A stretch of 21,028 bases of DNA from Candidatus Cloacimonadota bacterium. Its GTDB lineage: Bacteria > Muiribacteriota > UBA6191 > JACPRK01. Within the stretch, counting starts at the first letter, position 1. Each line of letters begins with the position of its first letter. The notes beneath the pieces were generated by a model, which saw nothing but the letters and a program-made list of their open reading frames with translations, was not told the origin of the DNA and made no database searches. Shown piece after piece: positions 1 to 7,421 of the stretch. The stretch is from the NCBI GenBank assembly GCA_021772705.1, contig JAJFLN010000556.1, positions 1-21,028 on the forward strand. The letters run 5' to 3'. The translations under genes were made by a program, and so were the position numbers.

Positions 1-2
1 CG

Positions 3-1487
3 CACTCGCAAACAGGTCAACCCAACGCCATGAGCGAGCGACTGATGGGCGGTCTCACGGGGCGTTTGCCCTTCAACATGCCCCTGAAGAACGAGGCCTG
101 GCGAAACCACATCGCTGACTGCTGGAGAGTTCCCAGGGACCGGATGACCCAGACCAGCGCGTTGCCCAATCCCGGGATGCTCGTAGGCCTGATGGAGAGA
201 GCCCTCAAGGACGATCTGCTGGCAATGTTCTGGATCTACACCACTCATGTACACATGGCCGATCTGGACACTCTCGTCCGTCCGGCTCTCACGAAGATGT
301 TCTGCGTGGTCCAGGAGATCTACCGGCATGCGCCGAACAACCTCTACGCCGATGTGATTCTGCCGGCCGCCACCTGGGGTGAGTGGACCGGTGGAACCTA
401 CGTGCAATCCGAACGGCGACTCTATATCTGTGACGGAACGGTCAACCCACCTCCTGGCTGCCGTCCTGACATGGACATGGCGATAGACAAATGCAAACAC
501 CTGGCCGAGAAGCTGGGCCTCGACGCGGACAAGATTATCCCATACAAGAAGAGGATCAAGATGGGCAACGGCCTGATGGCCTACGACCCGGAGGAGATCT
601 TCCGGGACATTCTCGCCGCCAGCAAGGGGTCCGACGCGGATCTGACAGGTATGCTCGAGGTCGAGAAGGAAGACGGCATCAGCCCCTACGATCAGCTCCG
701 GCGTCTCAGAGGAGTTCAGTGGCCCGCCCCATCGGCAGAGATCGCCCGAAAGGGCGGTACGCCGCGGCGCTATCTGGGTCAGGAGGGATGGGCTGGCAAG
801 CCCTATGGAGCCTTCCGTCACAAGGATGGCAAGGCCAAGATGAAGCTCTGCGAACAGGATTACTCCGAGATCAAGGAGATCACCTCGGAGCTCATGCGTT
901 ACGGACACAAGGATCGGCCCGGAGAGGGTCCGTTCCTCATCGACGACCTGGCTGCAGCGAAGAAGGAAGGCAGGAAGAGCCTGATCGAGCGGGCTCGCGA
1001 CGCCGCACTGCCGCCAGAACTGCCAGATCTCGAAGTCTACGGGGATACGAAGATCGGTCTCGAGGGCCACAAGAAGAAAGACGTGTATCCATTCTGGCTC
1101 TCCCTGGGCATCGTCTATGAGCATTTCCACACGGCAAAGACGATCCGTGGGGCGACCACCTTGAAGCTGGTACCCGAGCAGTACGTAGAAGTGAACATGG
1201 AGGACGCTGAACGATACGGACTGAAGGACGGCGACAAGGTCCGGCTGGTCACGCGTCGCGGCAGCTATGAGGCTCGCGTTTCCGTCGGACTGGACAGCAT
1301 GATCCGGCCCGCCAGGAGCGAAGTGCCCGCCGGCTTGCTCTTCAGCCCCTGGAACCTCTCGGTGGCCGACAGCGCGGACCCGAAGAAGAACAAGTGGCTC
1401 GTCAACTCCGTCAGCCACCGGGCCTGGGATCCCGTCAGTGGGCAGGTGGACTACAAGAAACTGGCGGCCAGGATAGAGAAGGTCTGA
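3..1487 (+). CDS. napA: Periplasmic nitrate reductase-like molybdopterin oxidoreductase, C-terminal part (5' truncated by window)
   Basis: This is the catalytic molybdoenzyme, expected to reduce nitrate (or a related oxyanion) in the periplasm with a Mo-bis-MGD cofactor. The frame is already open at base 3, and the residues before the first ATG (GQPNAM) match the NapA family, so the gene begins upstream. About 494 residues are present, whereas family members are around 800. The N-terminal Tat signal, [4Fe-4S] site and Mo-ligand region are therefore not visible. Recognisable NapA blocks include YADVILPAATW, TYVQSERR, the YDQLRRLRGVQWP block, EHFHTAKTIRG and a molybdopterin-dinucleotide-binding C-terminus ending in DYKKLAARIEKV. 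The C-terminal half is divergent from classical NapA, so the substrate could differ. It is followed after 4 nt by a NapG-like gene, which fits a Nap operon. The family assignment is firm; nitrate as substrate is inferred. Confidence 0.85.
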   Translation, partial: HSQTGQPNAMSERLMGGLTGRLPFNMPLKNEAWRNHIADCWRVPRDRMTQTSALPNPGMLVGLMERALKDDLLAMFWIYTTHVHMADLDTLVRPALTKMFCVVQEIYRHAPNNLYADVILPAATWGEWTGGTYVQSERRLYICDGTVNPPPGCRPDMDMAIDKCKHLAEKLGLDADKIIPYKKRIKMGNGLMAYDPEEIFRDILAASKGSDADLTGMLEVEKEDGISPYDQLRRLRGVQWPAPSAEIARKGGTPRRYLGQEGWAGKPYGAFRHKDGKAKMKLCEQDYSEIKEITSELMRYGHKDRPGEGPFLIDDLAAAKKEGRKSLIERARDAALPPELPDLEVYGDTKIGLEGHKKKDVYPFWLSLGIVYEHFHTAKTIRGATTLKLVPEQYVEVNMEDAERYGLKDGDKVRLVTRRGSYEARVSVGLDSMIRPARSEVPAGLLFSPWNLSVADSADPKKNKWLVNSVSHRAWDPVSGQVDYKKLAARIEKV

Positions 1488-1491
1488 TCCC

Positions 1492-2100
1492 GTGGCGAGA
1501 CGTCGGTCCAGAAGACAGTTCATCAAGGACGCAGCGGCCACTTCGGCCGCTGCGGCCGGCTGCGGCTGGTTCGCCGGAGCGACGTCACCGGGAAGAGCGG
1601 AGGCTGCCGCGGCTCCGATACGGCCACCGGGTGCTCTTCCGGAAGATCAATTCCTGGCCACCTGCATTCGCTGCCTGCGGTGCGTTGAAGCCTGCCCCAA
1701 TCAGGCGATCACTCCTCTGGGATCCGAAGGCGGCCAGAAGGCTCATTCGACGCCTCACATCCGACCCAGGCGCCAGGCTTGCATGCTCTGTAACGACATC
1801 GAGGGGGACTATCTGAAGTGTACCGAGGCCTGTCCCAGCGGCGCTCTAAAGCCGATCCCACGGAGTGCCTCGACGGTCAGAGACTCAGTTGCCATGGGGA
1901 AGGCGGAGATCGATCTGGCTCTCTGCTACTCCTACAACAGCTGGAGCTGCGGCGCCTGCTACAGGGCTTGCCCTTTCCCGGGCGAGGCCATGTCGCTGGG
2001 ACTCTGGGAGCGACCAGAGGTGCTGGAGAAGTGCATCGGCTGTGGCCTCTGCGAGAGGGCCTGCATTCGTTATCCCCAGGCCATTCGCGTCAAGGTCTGA
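1492..2100 (+). CDS. napG: NapG-like Tat-exported ferredoxin with four [4Fe-4S] motifs (first copy)
   Basis: This is a periplasmic electron-transfer protein of the NapG/MauM type, expected to pass electrons from a NapH-type membrane partner towards the molybdoenzyme. It is 202 residues long. The N-terminus has a twin-arginine signal (SRRQFIKD, residues 6-13) followed by an Ala-rich hydrophobic stretch. Four Cys clusters follow: CIRCLRCVEACP (58-69), C97/C100/C110/C114, C145 with C153/C156/C160, and CIGCGLCERAC (181-191). The start is GTG at 1492, with AGAAGG (1477-1482) as ribosome-binding site 9 nt upstream and only 4 nt after the napA stop, so translation is probably coupled. A second NapG-like gene follows, so the two are paralogues rather than one broken gene. 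Both have a complete signal and four complete clusters. Confidence 0.88.
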   Translation: MARRRSRRQFIKDAAATSAAAAGCGWFAGATSPGRAEAAAAPIRPPGALPEDQFLATCIRCLRCVEACPNQAITPLGSEGGQKAHSTPHIRPRRQACMLCNDIEGDYLKCTEACPSGALKPIPRSASTVRDSVAMGKAEIDLALCYSYNSWSCGACYRACPFPGEAMSLGLWERPEVLEKCIGCGLCERACIRYPQAIRVKV

Positions 2101-2153
2101 ACGTCACATGACCCGCGGCCGGGTCCAGGGTTCCGCTTCGGTGCCGCGCCGAT

Positions 2154-2167
2154 GGTCACCAGTGACC
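2154..2167. promoter_or_regulatory. 14-bp palindrome in the napG1-napG2 gap (possible operator)
   Basis: GGTCAC-CA-GTGACC is a perfect inverted repeat with 6-bp arms, in the only sizeable gap (132 nt) inside the operon. It could be a regulator site or an RNA hairpin at an internal processing point. It does not match an FNR or CRP box. A 6-bp-arm palindrome can occur by chance. Confidence 0.2.
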
Positions 2168-2232
2168 TGGAGCACTGTTCGGCCCGGTTCTTGCGGTTTC
2201 GTTTCTCCTGATTGACGGGACATTTGGACCCC

Positions 2233-2961
2233 ATGAACAAGCTCACTCGAAGACGGTTCATTCGAAAGTCTCTTCGGCTCACGGCGCGTGCTGCCGGCGT
2301 CGCAGGCGTTCTCGCCATGAGCCATCAGTTGATGCGACGCCCCCGCGCCAGGTATCCCCTGGGTCGAGGCAAGTATCCCAGAGAGGTTGCTGGTCTGATC
2401 AGACCACCGGGCGCCGTGGAGGAGGACTCGTTCCTCCCTGGCTGCATTCGATGCTACCGGTGCCAGGACGCTTGCTCCCCTGGAGCGATTCAGTTCTACT
2501 CGGAGAGCGCCGGCAAGCACTACCACACGCCCTACATCGATCCCTCCGTGACAGCCTGCACGCTTTGCATGAAGTGCACACAGGTCTGTCCCACTCATGT
2601 GCTCGAGCCCATGACCTTCTCGGAACGGGGCAAGGTCCGGATGGCTCGGGTGGAGCTTCGCAAGGACCTGTGCCTTTCACACAAGGCCAAACGAATCCGG
2701 GACGAACAGGCCCTGTTGATGGAGACAGGCCGGGAGGCGGTGGAGACGACCGCCTGGGCAGAGCGACGAGGACCTTGCGGCGAGTGCTTCACCGTGTGCC
2801 CCCTGCGTCGAAGGGCGATCACCCTCGAGCCGGGAGCCTTCCTGGCTCCCGTGATTCATGATGACGCATGTGTTGGCTGCGGACTCTGCGAAGAGATCTG
2901 TCGTGTCATGGTTCGGGGCGAACCGGCCCTAAAGATTGTTCCCACCCGGAGGCTGACATGA
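2233..2961 (+). CDS. NapG-like Tat-exported ferredoxin with four [4Fe-4S] motifs (second copy)
   Basis: This is a second periplasmic polyferredoxin of the NapG/MauM family, 242 residues. The chosen ATG at 2233 places a twin-arginine motif (TRRRFIRKS) at residues 5-13; an upstream TTG at 2212 is possible but leaves the signal further inside. The Cys clusters are CIRCYRCQDAC (71-81), CTLCMKCTQVCP (109-120), C147 with C182/C185/C189, and CVGCGLCEEIC (213-223). Between the second and fourth clusters there is a longer, charged spacer than in the first copy. The stop overlaps the next gene's start (ATGA at 2958-2961), which indicates translational coupling to the NapH-like gene. It probably forms the NapG partner of that membrane protein, while the first copy may serve NapA or the second membrane protein. 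That division of labour is inference. Confidence 0.87.
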   Translation: MNKLTRRRFIRKSLRLTARAAGVAGVLAMSHQLMRRPRARYPLGRGKYPREVAGLIRPPGAVEEDSFLPGCIRCYRCQDACSPGAIQFYSESAGKHYHTPYIDPSVTACTLCMKCTQVCPTHVLEPMTFSERGKVRMARVELRKDLCLSHKAKRIRDEQALLMETGREAVETTAWAERRGPCGECFTVCPLRRRAITLEPGAFLAPVIHDDACVGCGLCEEICRVMVRGEPALKIVPTRRLT

Positions 2962-4562
2962 CCCAGCAAAGGAAGTTCGCGTTCATTCAGTTCCTGCGGC
3001 GGACCGTTCAGATATCGGCTTCTCTGCTGGTACTGGGTCTCATCTTCCTGAGCCTCTACGGCCACTACCGGGCGGCACGGGCTCTGGAGGATGAAACGCG
3101 GATTCTAGGTTGGAGAGGGCAGGTGCTGACAGCCATTGACGGAGTTGTAAGTTCCCGCGAGGACCCTCAGGCATTCCTGGACTCCAACAAGGGGACCTTC
3201 TGGTCCATGCGCCTCGGGGGAGTGGAGCTGACGGACCCTCTTGCTGCAGCGGAGGCCACCGCCGCATCTCGTCAGATCCATCTGCCCCTGTTGTTTGCAA
3301 TCCTCATCCCGGTTGCCCTGACTCTCATCCTGGGCAAGGTCTTCTGTAGCTGGCTCTGTCCGGCGGGGCTGCTCTTCGAGATCACGGGTAAACTCAGAGG
3401 TCTCCTCCGTTTCGCCGAGCTTCCCCCGGGGGAAGTGGAGTTCTCGAAGACGAACAAGTACGTGCTGCTGTTCGTGGGACTCGCCCTGGCCGCCGGTCTG
3501 GGGCTTCCTCTCTTCTCTCTGGTCTATCCACCTGCGGTGATGAGCCGTCTGGCCCATGCCTGGATTTTCGGAACTGCGGCGGCTGGCATGTTGACCTTGA
3601 TGGCACTCATGGTGGCAATTGAGCTCCTGGTCTCCCCCCGGTGGTGGTGTCGGACCATGTGTCCCGGAGGCGCCCTCTACGGGATCTTCGGTTGGTCCAG
3701 AGTTCTGAGAATCAAGCTGAATGCGGTCAAGTGCACAGGCTGCAAGGATTGCGAACCGGTCTGTGAGCCAGGCCTGAATCCTGTACTCGAGTCCTCCTCC
3801 ATCGAGTGCGACAACTGCATGGTCTGCATACGGCACTGCCCGGAGGATGCGCTGGTTTTGACCTCCGGACTGCCGGGCCGAAAGAACACTTTGAGAGTCC
3901 CAAGTGTCGCTGCTGACGCGCGTCAAGGTGCGTCATCGGCGATACCTGTAGCACTCTCACTGGTCTTCTTGCTGGCAGGCGCCGCCCAGGTGGACGCACA
4001 CCACATCCTGGGACTGCCCCACTACGCCTACAAGGAGAACTATCCTCAGGCACCGACGCTGGAGTATCCGGCCAGTTCGGGCCCTCTGGACATTTTGCTG
4101 ACAAGCTACCCGGGCCATCCGGTTGCTGGCGAGGCAGCAACTCTCGCGTTCTACATCAAGGATCGGGCGACGGGAAAGCCTCAGGAACAGGACATCCGGG
4201 TCCGTGTTTACGAGACATTGAACTTTGGACGGACTCGAGAAATCGTTCCTTCAACCCGGGTTCCTCCCTTCGAGGTCCCACACAAGCTGGCGGCCACGTT
4301 TCCCCAGGATGGCAGCTACCTGATCGAGCTGACCCTGGAGGTGGAGGGAAAGGACGAGGTGATCCCCTTCCCCATCGTCATCGGGAACCCCACGGGGGGA
4401 GCGGCCCTGATCGGTATGTCCACGGGAGCCATGACCATCTTCTTGATCGTCATTCGAGCGATAAGAATCAAGAGGCGGCGCCGTCTCCGGCAGGCTGCCG
4501 GCACCGGATCCAACTTGGATGAATTGAAGGAACTGCCACCATTGAAAGAGGTAACCGGTTGA
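2958..4562 (+). CDS. napH: NapH-like membrane quinol dehydrogenase Fe-S protein with extra C-terminal periplasmic domain
   Basis: This is an inner-membrane ferredoxin of the NapH/NosR type, which takes electrons from the quinol pool and hands them to NapG-type partners. It is 534 residues, much longer than ordinary NapH (about 290). In order it has: TM helix at about 18-35, a periplasmic loop, TM with CSWLCP (130-135), further helices, TM with CRTMCP (231-236), and two [4Fe-4S] motifs, CTGCKDCEPVC (259-269) and CDNCMVCIRHCP (284-295). These are family hallmarks. A hydrophobic segment follows (328-345, ending in an AxA-like site), then a His/Tyr-rich stretch (HHILGLPHYAYKENYP, 348-363) and a beta-rich region resembling FixH/YtkA-like Ig folds. 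A last TM (about 481-500) and a basic tail end the protein. The ATG at 2958 overlaps the preceding stop; the long upstream open frame is not used. The stop overlaps the next gene's TTG. Confidence 0.82.
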   Translation: MTQQRKFAFIQFLRRTVQISASLLVLGLIFLSLYGHYRAARALEDETRILGWRGQVLTAIDGVVSSREDPQAFLDSNKGTFWSMRLGGVELTDPLAAAEATAASRQIHLPLLFAILIPVALTLILGKVFCSWLCPAGLLFEITGKLRGLLRFAELPPGEVEFSKTNKYVLLFVGLALAAGLGLPLFSLVYPPAVMSRLAHAWIFGTAAAGMLTLMALMVAIELLVSPRWWCRTMCPGGALYGIFGWSRVLRIKLNAVKCTGCKDCEPVCEPGLNPVLESSSIECDNCMVCIRHCPEDALVLTSGLPGRKNTLRVPSVAADARQGASSAIPVALSLVFLLAGAAQVDAHHILGLPHYAYKENYPQAPTLEYPASSGPLDILLTSYPGHPVAGEAATLAFYIKDRATGKPQEQDIRVRVYETLNFGRTREIVPSTRVPPFEVPHKLAATFPQDGSYLIELTLEVEGKDEVIPFPIVIGNPTGGAALIGMSTGAMTIFLIVIRAIRIKRRRRLRQAAGTGSNLDELKELPPLKEVTG

Positions 4563-6559
4563 ACAGGCGAGTCCAGCTTGCGTTCCCCTATCTGTTTCTT
4601 TTGGGCATGACGGCGATCGTGCTGGCGGTCGTGGTCACCCGGGATGCAGCGCACCGTTTCCAGGACAGCTCTGAGGTCAGCAGTGCAGTGGTGAAGTTGT
4701 CGGGAGGGGCAGATCGGGCGGGCCAGGGGCTGGATCCGGTTTGCAGGATGGAAGTCAATCCCAGCTGGGGATTTGGGGCCGTTCACGATGGCACGCAGTT
4801 CTACTTCTGTGCAAAGCGCTGCCGGCAGCTGTTCCAGGCGTCCCCAGAGGACTATCTCGCCTCCAAGTGTATCGTCTGTCAGGAACGAGTCTCCCTGGCC
4901 GGAGGGCTGGAAGTCACCTACATGGATCAGCCTCACCAGGTCTGTTCCGCCGAACATCGGCAGCAATTCAAAGCCGATCCGGCGGCCTTCTTCCTCCATC
5001 GAATGTGGGGCATTCCCTCCTGGCTGTACTACCTCTCGATTGCCGTCATCCTCTTGATGTCGTTCCTGATGTTCGAGAGGAAGACTCCGGGATCGAGCAC
5101 CGGCTGTGGGGAAGCAACCTGTGGGGGAGGCCCAAGCGGACCGCGATACGACCTGATGCAGTGGCCCTGGCTCGCGACGTTGCTCCGCTCCAGGAAGTTC
5201 CGGTTCCTGGCTCAGCTGTCGATCGTCATCGCCTTCCTGACGGTGTTGGCTGCCGGGCTCTTCGGTGATCAGAATCCAGCTCGGAACATTGCACCGCTCC
5301 TGACCTGGACTATCTGGTGGTGCGGACTCGTCGTGCTGATCATGTATGCCGGAAAGGCCTGGTGCTACGTCTGCCCCTGGGACGCGATCGCGGGCTGGAT
5401 GGAGCGACTCCACTTCTGGAAGAAGAGCGGCGAGGAAATGGGACTCGGTCTGCCCTGGCCGCGGGTGCTTCGAAATGTCGGACTGGCGACGGTACTGTTC
5501 GTCGGCCTCACCTGGATCGAGATCGGCTTCGGCGTCACCATGAAACCCTGGGCCACGGCGGTGCTGGGACTGGGCATGTTGATGATGGCCATCGTCTCGG
5601 CGTTCTTGTTCGAGAAGAGGAGCTTCTGCAGGTACGCCTGTCTCGTGGGGAGGGTCAGCGGCCTGTACGCCATGTTCTCTTCTGTGGAGATCCGGAGCCG
5701 CGATGAGAGCACCTGCGCCAGTTGCCACACCAAGGAGTGCATTCGTGGCAGCGATACAGCCTATGGTTGCCCGACCTTCGTCTACCCAGGGAAGATGGAG
5801 ACCAACACCTACTGCATCCAGTGCACCGAGTGTCTTCAGAGCTGCCCCGAGGACAACTTGGCAGTGAACCTTCGCCCCTGGGGAACAGACCTGGCCGTCG
5901 AAGGGCGCCCTCGATCCGATGAAGCCTATCTGGCCCTGCTGATGCTCGCCATCAGCGGTTTCCACGGCCTGACCATGACCCCCGTATGGGGAGAGCTGAC
6001 CTCCGCTCTGGAGGCCTGGTTGCCCGGGGGCCCGACGATGGCCTTCTCTGTCGGAATGACCTTGCTGATGGTCTTACCCGTACTGATTTACACCGCTCTG
6101 GTGAGGATCTCCTACGGGATTGCGGCCTACCTGGACCCTGAAACGAGGGCTTCCTTCACCTTCCATGACTACTTCGTGCGATACGCCTACTGCGTGCTTC
6201 CAATTGCGCTCTTCTATCATCTTGCCCACAACCTGGAACACCTGCTGATCGAGGGGCCGAAGATACTGATCTTGATGAGCGATCCCTTCGGATGGGGATG
6301 GAACCTGTTCGGCACGGCGGGCTGGCGATTCCCCCCGATCGTATCTCTCGATGTGCTCTGGTTGCTGCAGGTGATCCTGGTGGGAGTGGGTCACATCTAC
6401 AGCCTCTGGGCCGCCAGCAAGATCACCAGGAGGATCTTCAAGAAGGAGTCCGTGGCAACGGCAAGTCAGTGGCCCCTGCTCATAGGAATGATCCTCTTCA
6501 GCATCTTCAGTCTCTGGCTACTCAAGCAGCCTATGGAGATGCGAAGTTCGGTGATGTAA
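4559..6559 (+). CDS. Polytopic NosR/NapH-like Fe-S protein with two N-terminal YHS-type domains
   Basis: This is an inner-membrane Fe-S protein of 666 residues. It has an N-terminal TM (9-26) and a YHS domain (59-100) with DPVCRMEV and YFCAKRC. A second YHS-like domain (103-145) has KCIVC and CSAEH. A TM (151-171), a CGEATCGGG linker and a NapH/NosR-type core with CYVCP (269-273) and CRYAC (357-361) follow. Cys-rich segments at 386-430 end in CIQCTECLQSCPEDNL. The C-terminal third is a multi-helix membrane domain with several histidines (for example YHLAHNLEHLL) that could bind haem or contact quinol. The TTG start at 4559 overlaps the previous stop (TTGA) and is supported by AGAGG at 4547-4551. 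YHS domains are known from copper and other metal-handling proteins, so metal sensing or delivery is possible. No established gene name fits. Confidence 0.78.
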   Translation: MNRRVQLAFPYLFLLGMTAIVLAVVVTRDAAHRFQDSSEVSSAVVKLSGGADRAGQGLDPVCRMEVNPSWGFGAVHDGTQFYFCAKRCRQLFQASPEDYLASKCIVCQERVSLAGGLEVTYMDQPHQVCSAEHRQQFKADPAAFFLHRMWGIPSWLYYLSIAVILLMSFLMFERKTPGSSTGCGEATCGGGPSGPRYDLMQWPWLATLLRSRKFRFLAQLSIVIAFLTVLAAGLFGDQNPARNIAPLLTWTIWWCGLVVLIMYAGKAWCYVCPWDAIAGWMERLHFWKKSGEEMGLGLPWPRVLRNVGLATVLFVGLTWIEIGFGVTMKPWATAVLGLGMLMMAIVSAFLFEKRSFCRYACLVGRVSGLYAMFSSVEIRSRDESTCASCHTKECIRGSDTAYGCPTFVYPGKMETNTYCIQCTECLQSCPEDNLAVNLRPWGTDLAVEGRPRSDEAYLALLMLAISGFHGLTMTPVWGELTSALEAWLPGGPTMAFSVGMTLLMVLPVLIYTALVRISYGIAAYLDPETRASFTFHDYFVRYAYCVLPIALFYHLAHNLEHLLIEGPKILILMSDPFGWGWNLFGTAGWRFPPIVSLDVLWLLQVILVGVGHIYSLWAASKITRRIFKKESVATASQWPLLIGMILFSIFSLWLLKQPMEMRSSVM

Positions 6560-6578
6560 GTCAGACTGTCTGGTGATC

Positions 6579-7169
6579 ATGGAAGATCGTCCCTGCAGCC
6601 GACGAGGATTCCTGGGTTCCCTGGTAGAGGCCGTGGTGAACCAGGTGAGTCAGGCAGTGGAGCAGACCGTTTCGGCGGTTCAGGAGGCAGCTACCACGGC
6701 CACATCGGAGCCGGAAGAGCTTCCCTTGCTGCCTCCCGGAGCGGGAACTCTATCCCGGTTCCAGAAGGACTGCACCCGGTGCGGCGCCTGTCTCGAGGCC
6801 TGTGATCCGAGGGCCATCCACCTGGCCGGGAACGAGCTCGGAGCACACGAAGGCTTTCCTGTGATGACCCCGGAGGAGACACCCTGCAAGCTCTGCGATG
6901 GTCTCCCGTGCATCGCAGCTTGTCCCGAGCCGGCATTGAGCTGGGTGACCCGTGAGCAGGCCCGTATCGGACTGGCAGAGATCAATCCTGAGTCTTGCTA
7001 CGTCTTCCGGGGACAGCCCTGCGACTACTGCGTCACACGCTGTCCATTGAAGCAGAAGGCGATACGATTTGACGAACAGGGTCTACCTGAGATCATCGAA
7101 GACGGGTGCACGGGATGCGGGGAGTGCGCCTGGCTCTGTCCGCCGAACGCCATAGAGATCGTTGTTTAG
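6579..7169 (+). CDS. napF: NapF/NapG-like ferredoxin with four [4Fe-4S] motifs
   Basis: This is a small polyferredoxin (196 residues) closing the operon. The clusters are CTRCGACLEAC (65-75), CKLCDGLPCIAAC (103-115), C140 with CDYCVTRCP (148-156), and CTGCGECAWLCP (177-188). The QKAIRF-type text after cluster three is characteristic of NapF/NapG. The N-terminus has SRRGFLG (7-13), a short Tat-like motif, but the following segment (VEAVVNQVSQAVEQT) is amphipathic rather than strongly hydrophobic. Export is therefore uncertain, and a cytoplasmic NapF role in molybdoenzyme maturation is equally possible. The ATG at 6579 is chosen; GTG at 6573 is an alternative, and neither has a clear Shine-Dalgarno sequence. 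The TAG stop lies inside the 10-bp direct repeat that flanks repeat copy A. Confidence 0.78.
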   Translation: MEDRPCSRRGFLGSLVEAVVNQVSQAVEQTVSAVQEAATTATSEPEELPLLPPGAGTLSRFQKDCTRCGACLEACDPRAIHLAGNELGAHEGFPVMTPEETPCKLCDGLPCIAACPEPALSWVTREQARIGLAEINPESCYVFRGQPCDYCVTRCPLKQKAIRFDEQGLPEIIEDGCTGCGECAWLCPPNAIEIVV

Positions 7170-7421
7170 AAGCAATGCCGGCGAGATAAAACCGTTTTGT
7201 TGTAGTGGGGCTCAGCCCCACACCCCGTTGGGGGAGCCAGCTCCCCCAAACCCCCAATGGGACTGGTGCAACTGAGAGTGCTGATGAACACTTGAATGAC
7301 ATACGAGAGCTTGACCTGTTCATCCGGGTCCAGGGGCCATTGGCCCCTGGCGGGAGTTCGAGGGCAGAGCCCTTGTTTTCAAACATTCCTTCCACTTATT
7401 CATGGGCACTGTGTTTAGAAG
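7163..7421. mobile_element. Repeat element copy A (long form, about 240 bp, MITE-like, non-coding)
   Basis: The element runs from CAATGCC (7173-7179) to about 7412 and is flanked on both sides by the same 10-mer TGTTTAGAAG (7163-7172 and 7412-7421), which looks like a target-site duplication. It holds hairpins GTGGGGC/GCCCCAC (7205-7221) and TTGGGGGAG/CTCCCCCAA (7228-7249). Compared with copies B and C it carries an extra block of about 54 bp (roughly 7304-7358) containing CCAGGGGC/GCCCCTGG (7330-7350). No reading frame is shared between copies. It sits exactly between napF and the convergent membrane-protein gene and supplies the latter's last codons and stop. Confidence 0.75.

Noticed and set aside
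4316..5965. Very long minus-strand open frame opposite napH and the YHS-domain gene
   Set aside because: It is antisense to well-supported membrane Fe-S genes, with Gln/Arg/His-rich low-complexity text and no recognisable domain. This is a GC-rich antisense artefact.
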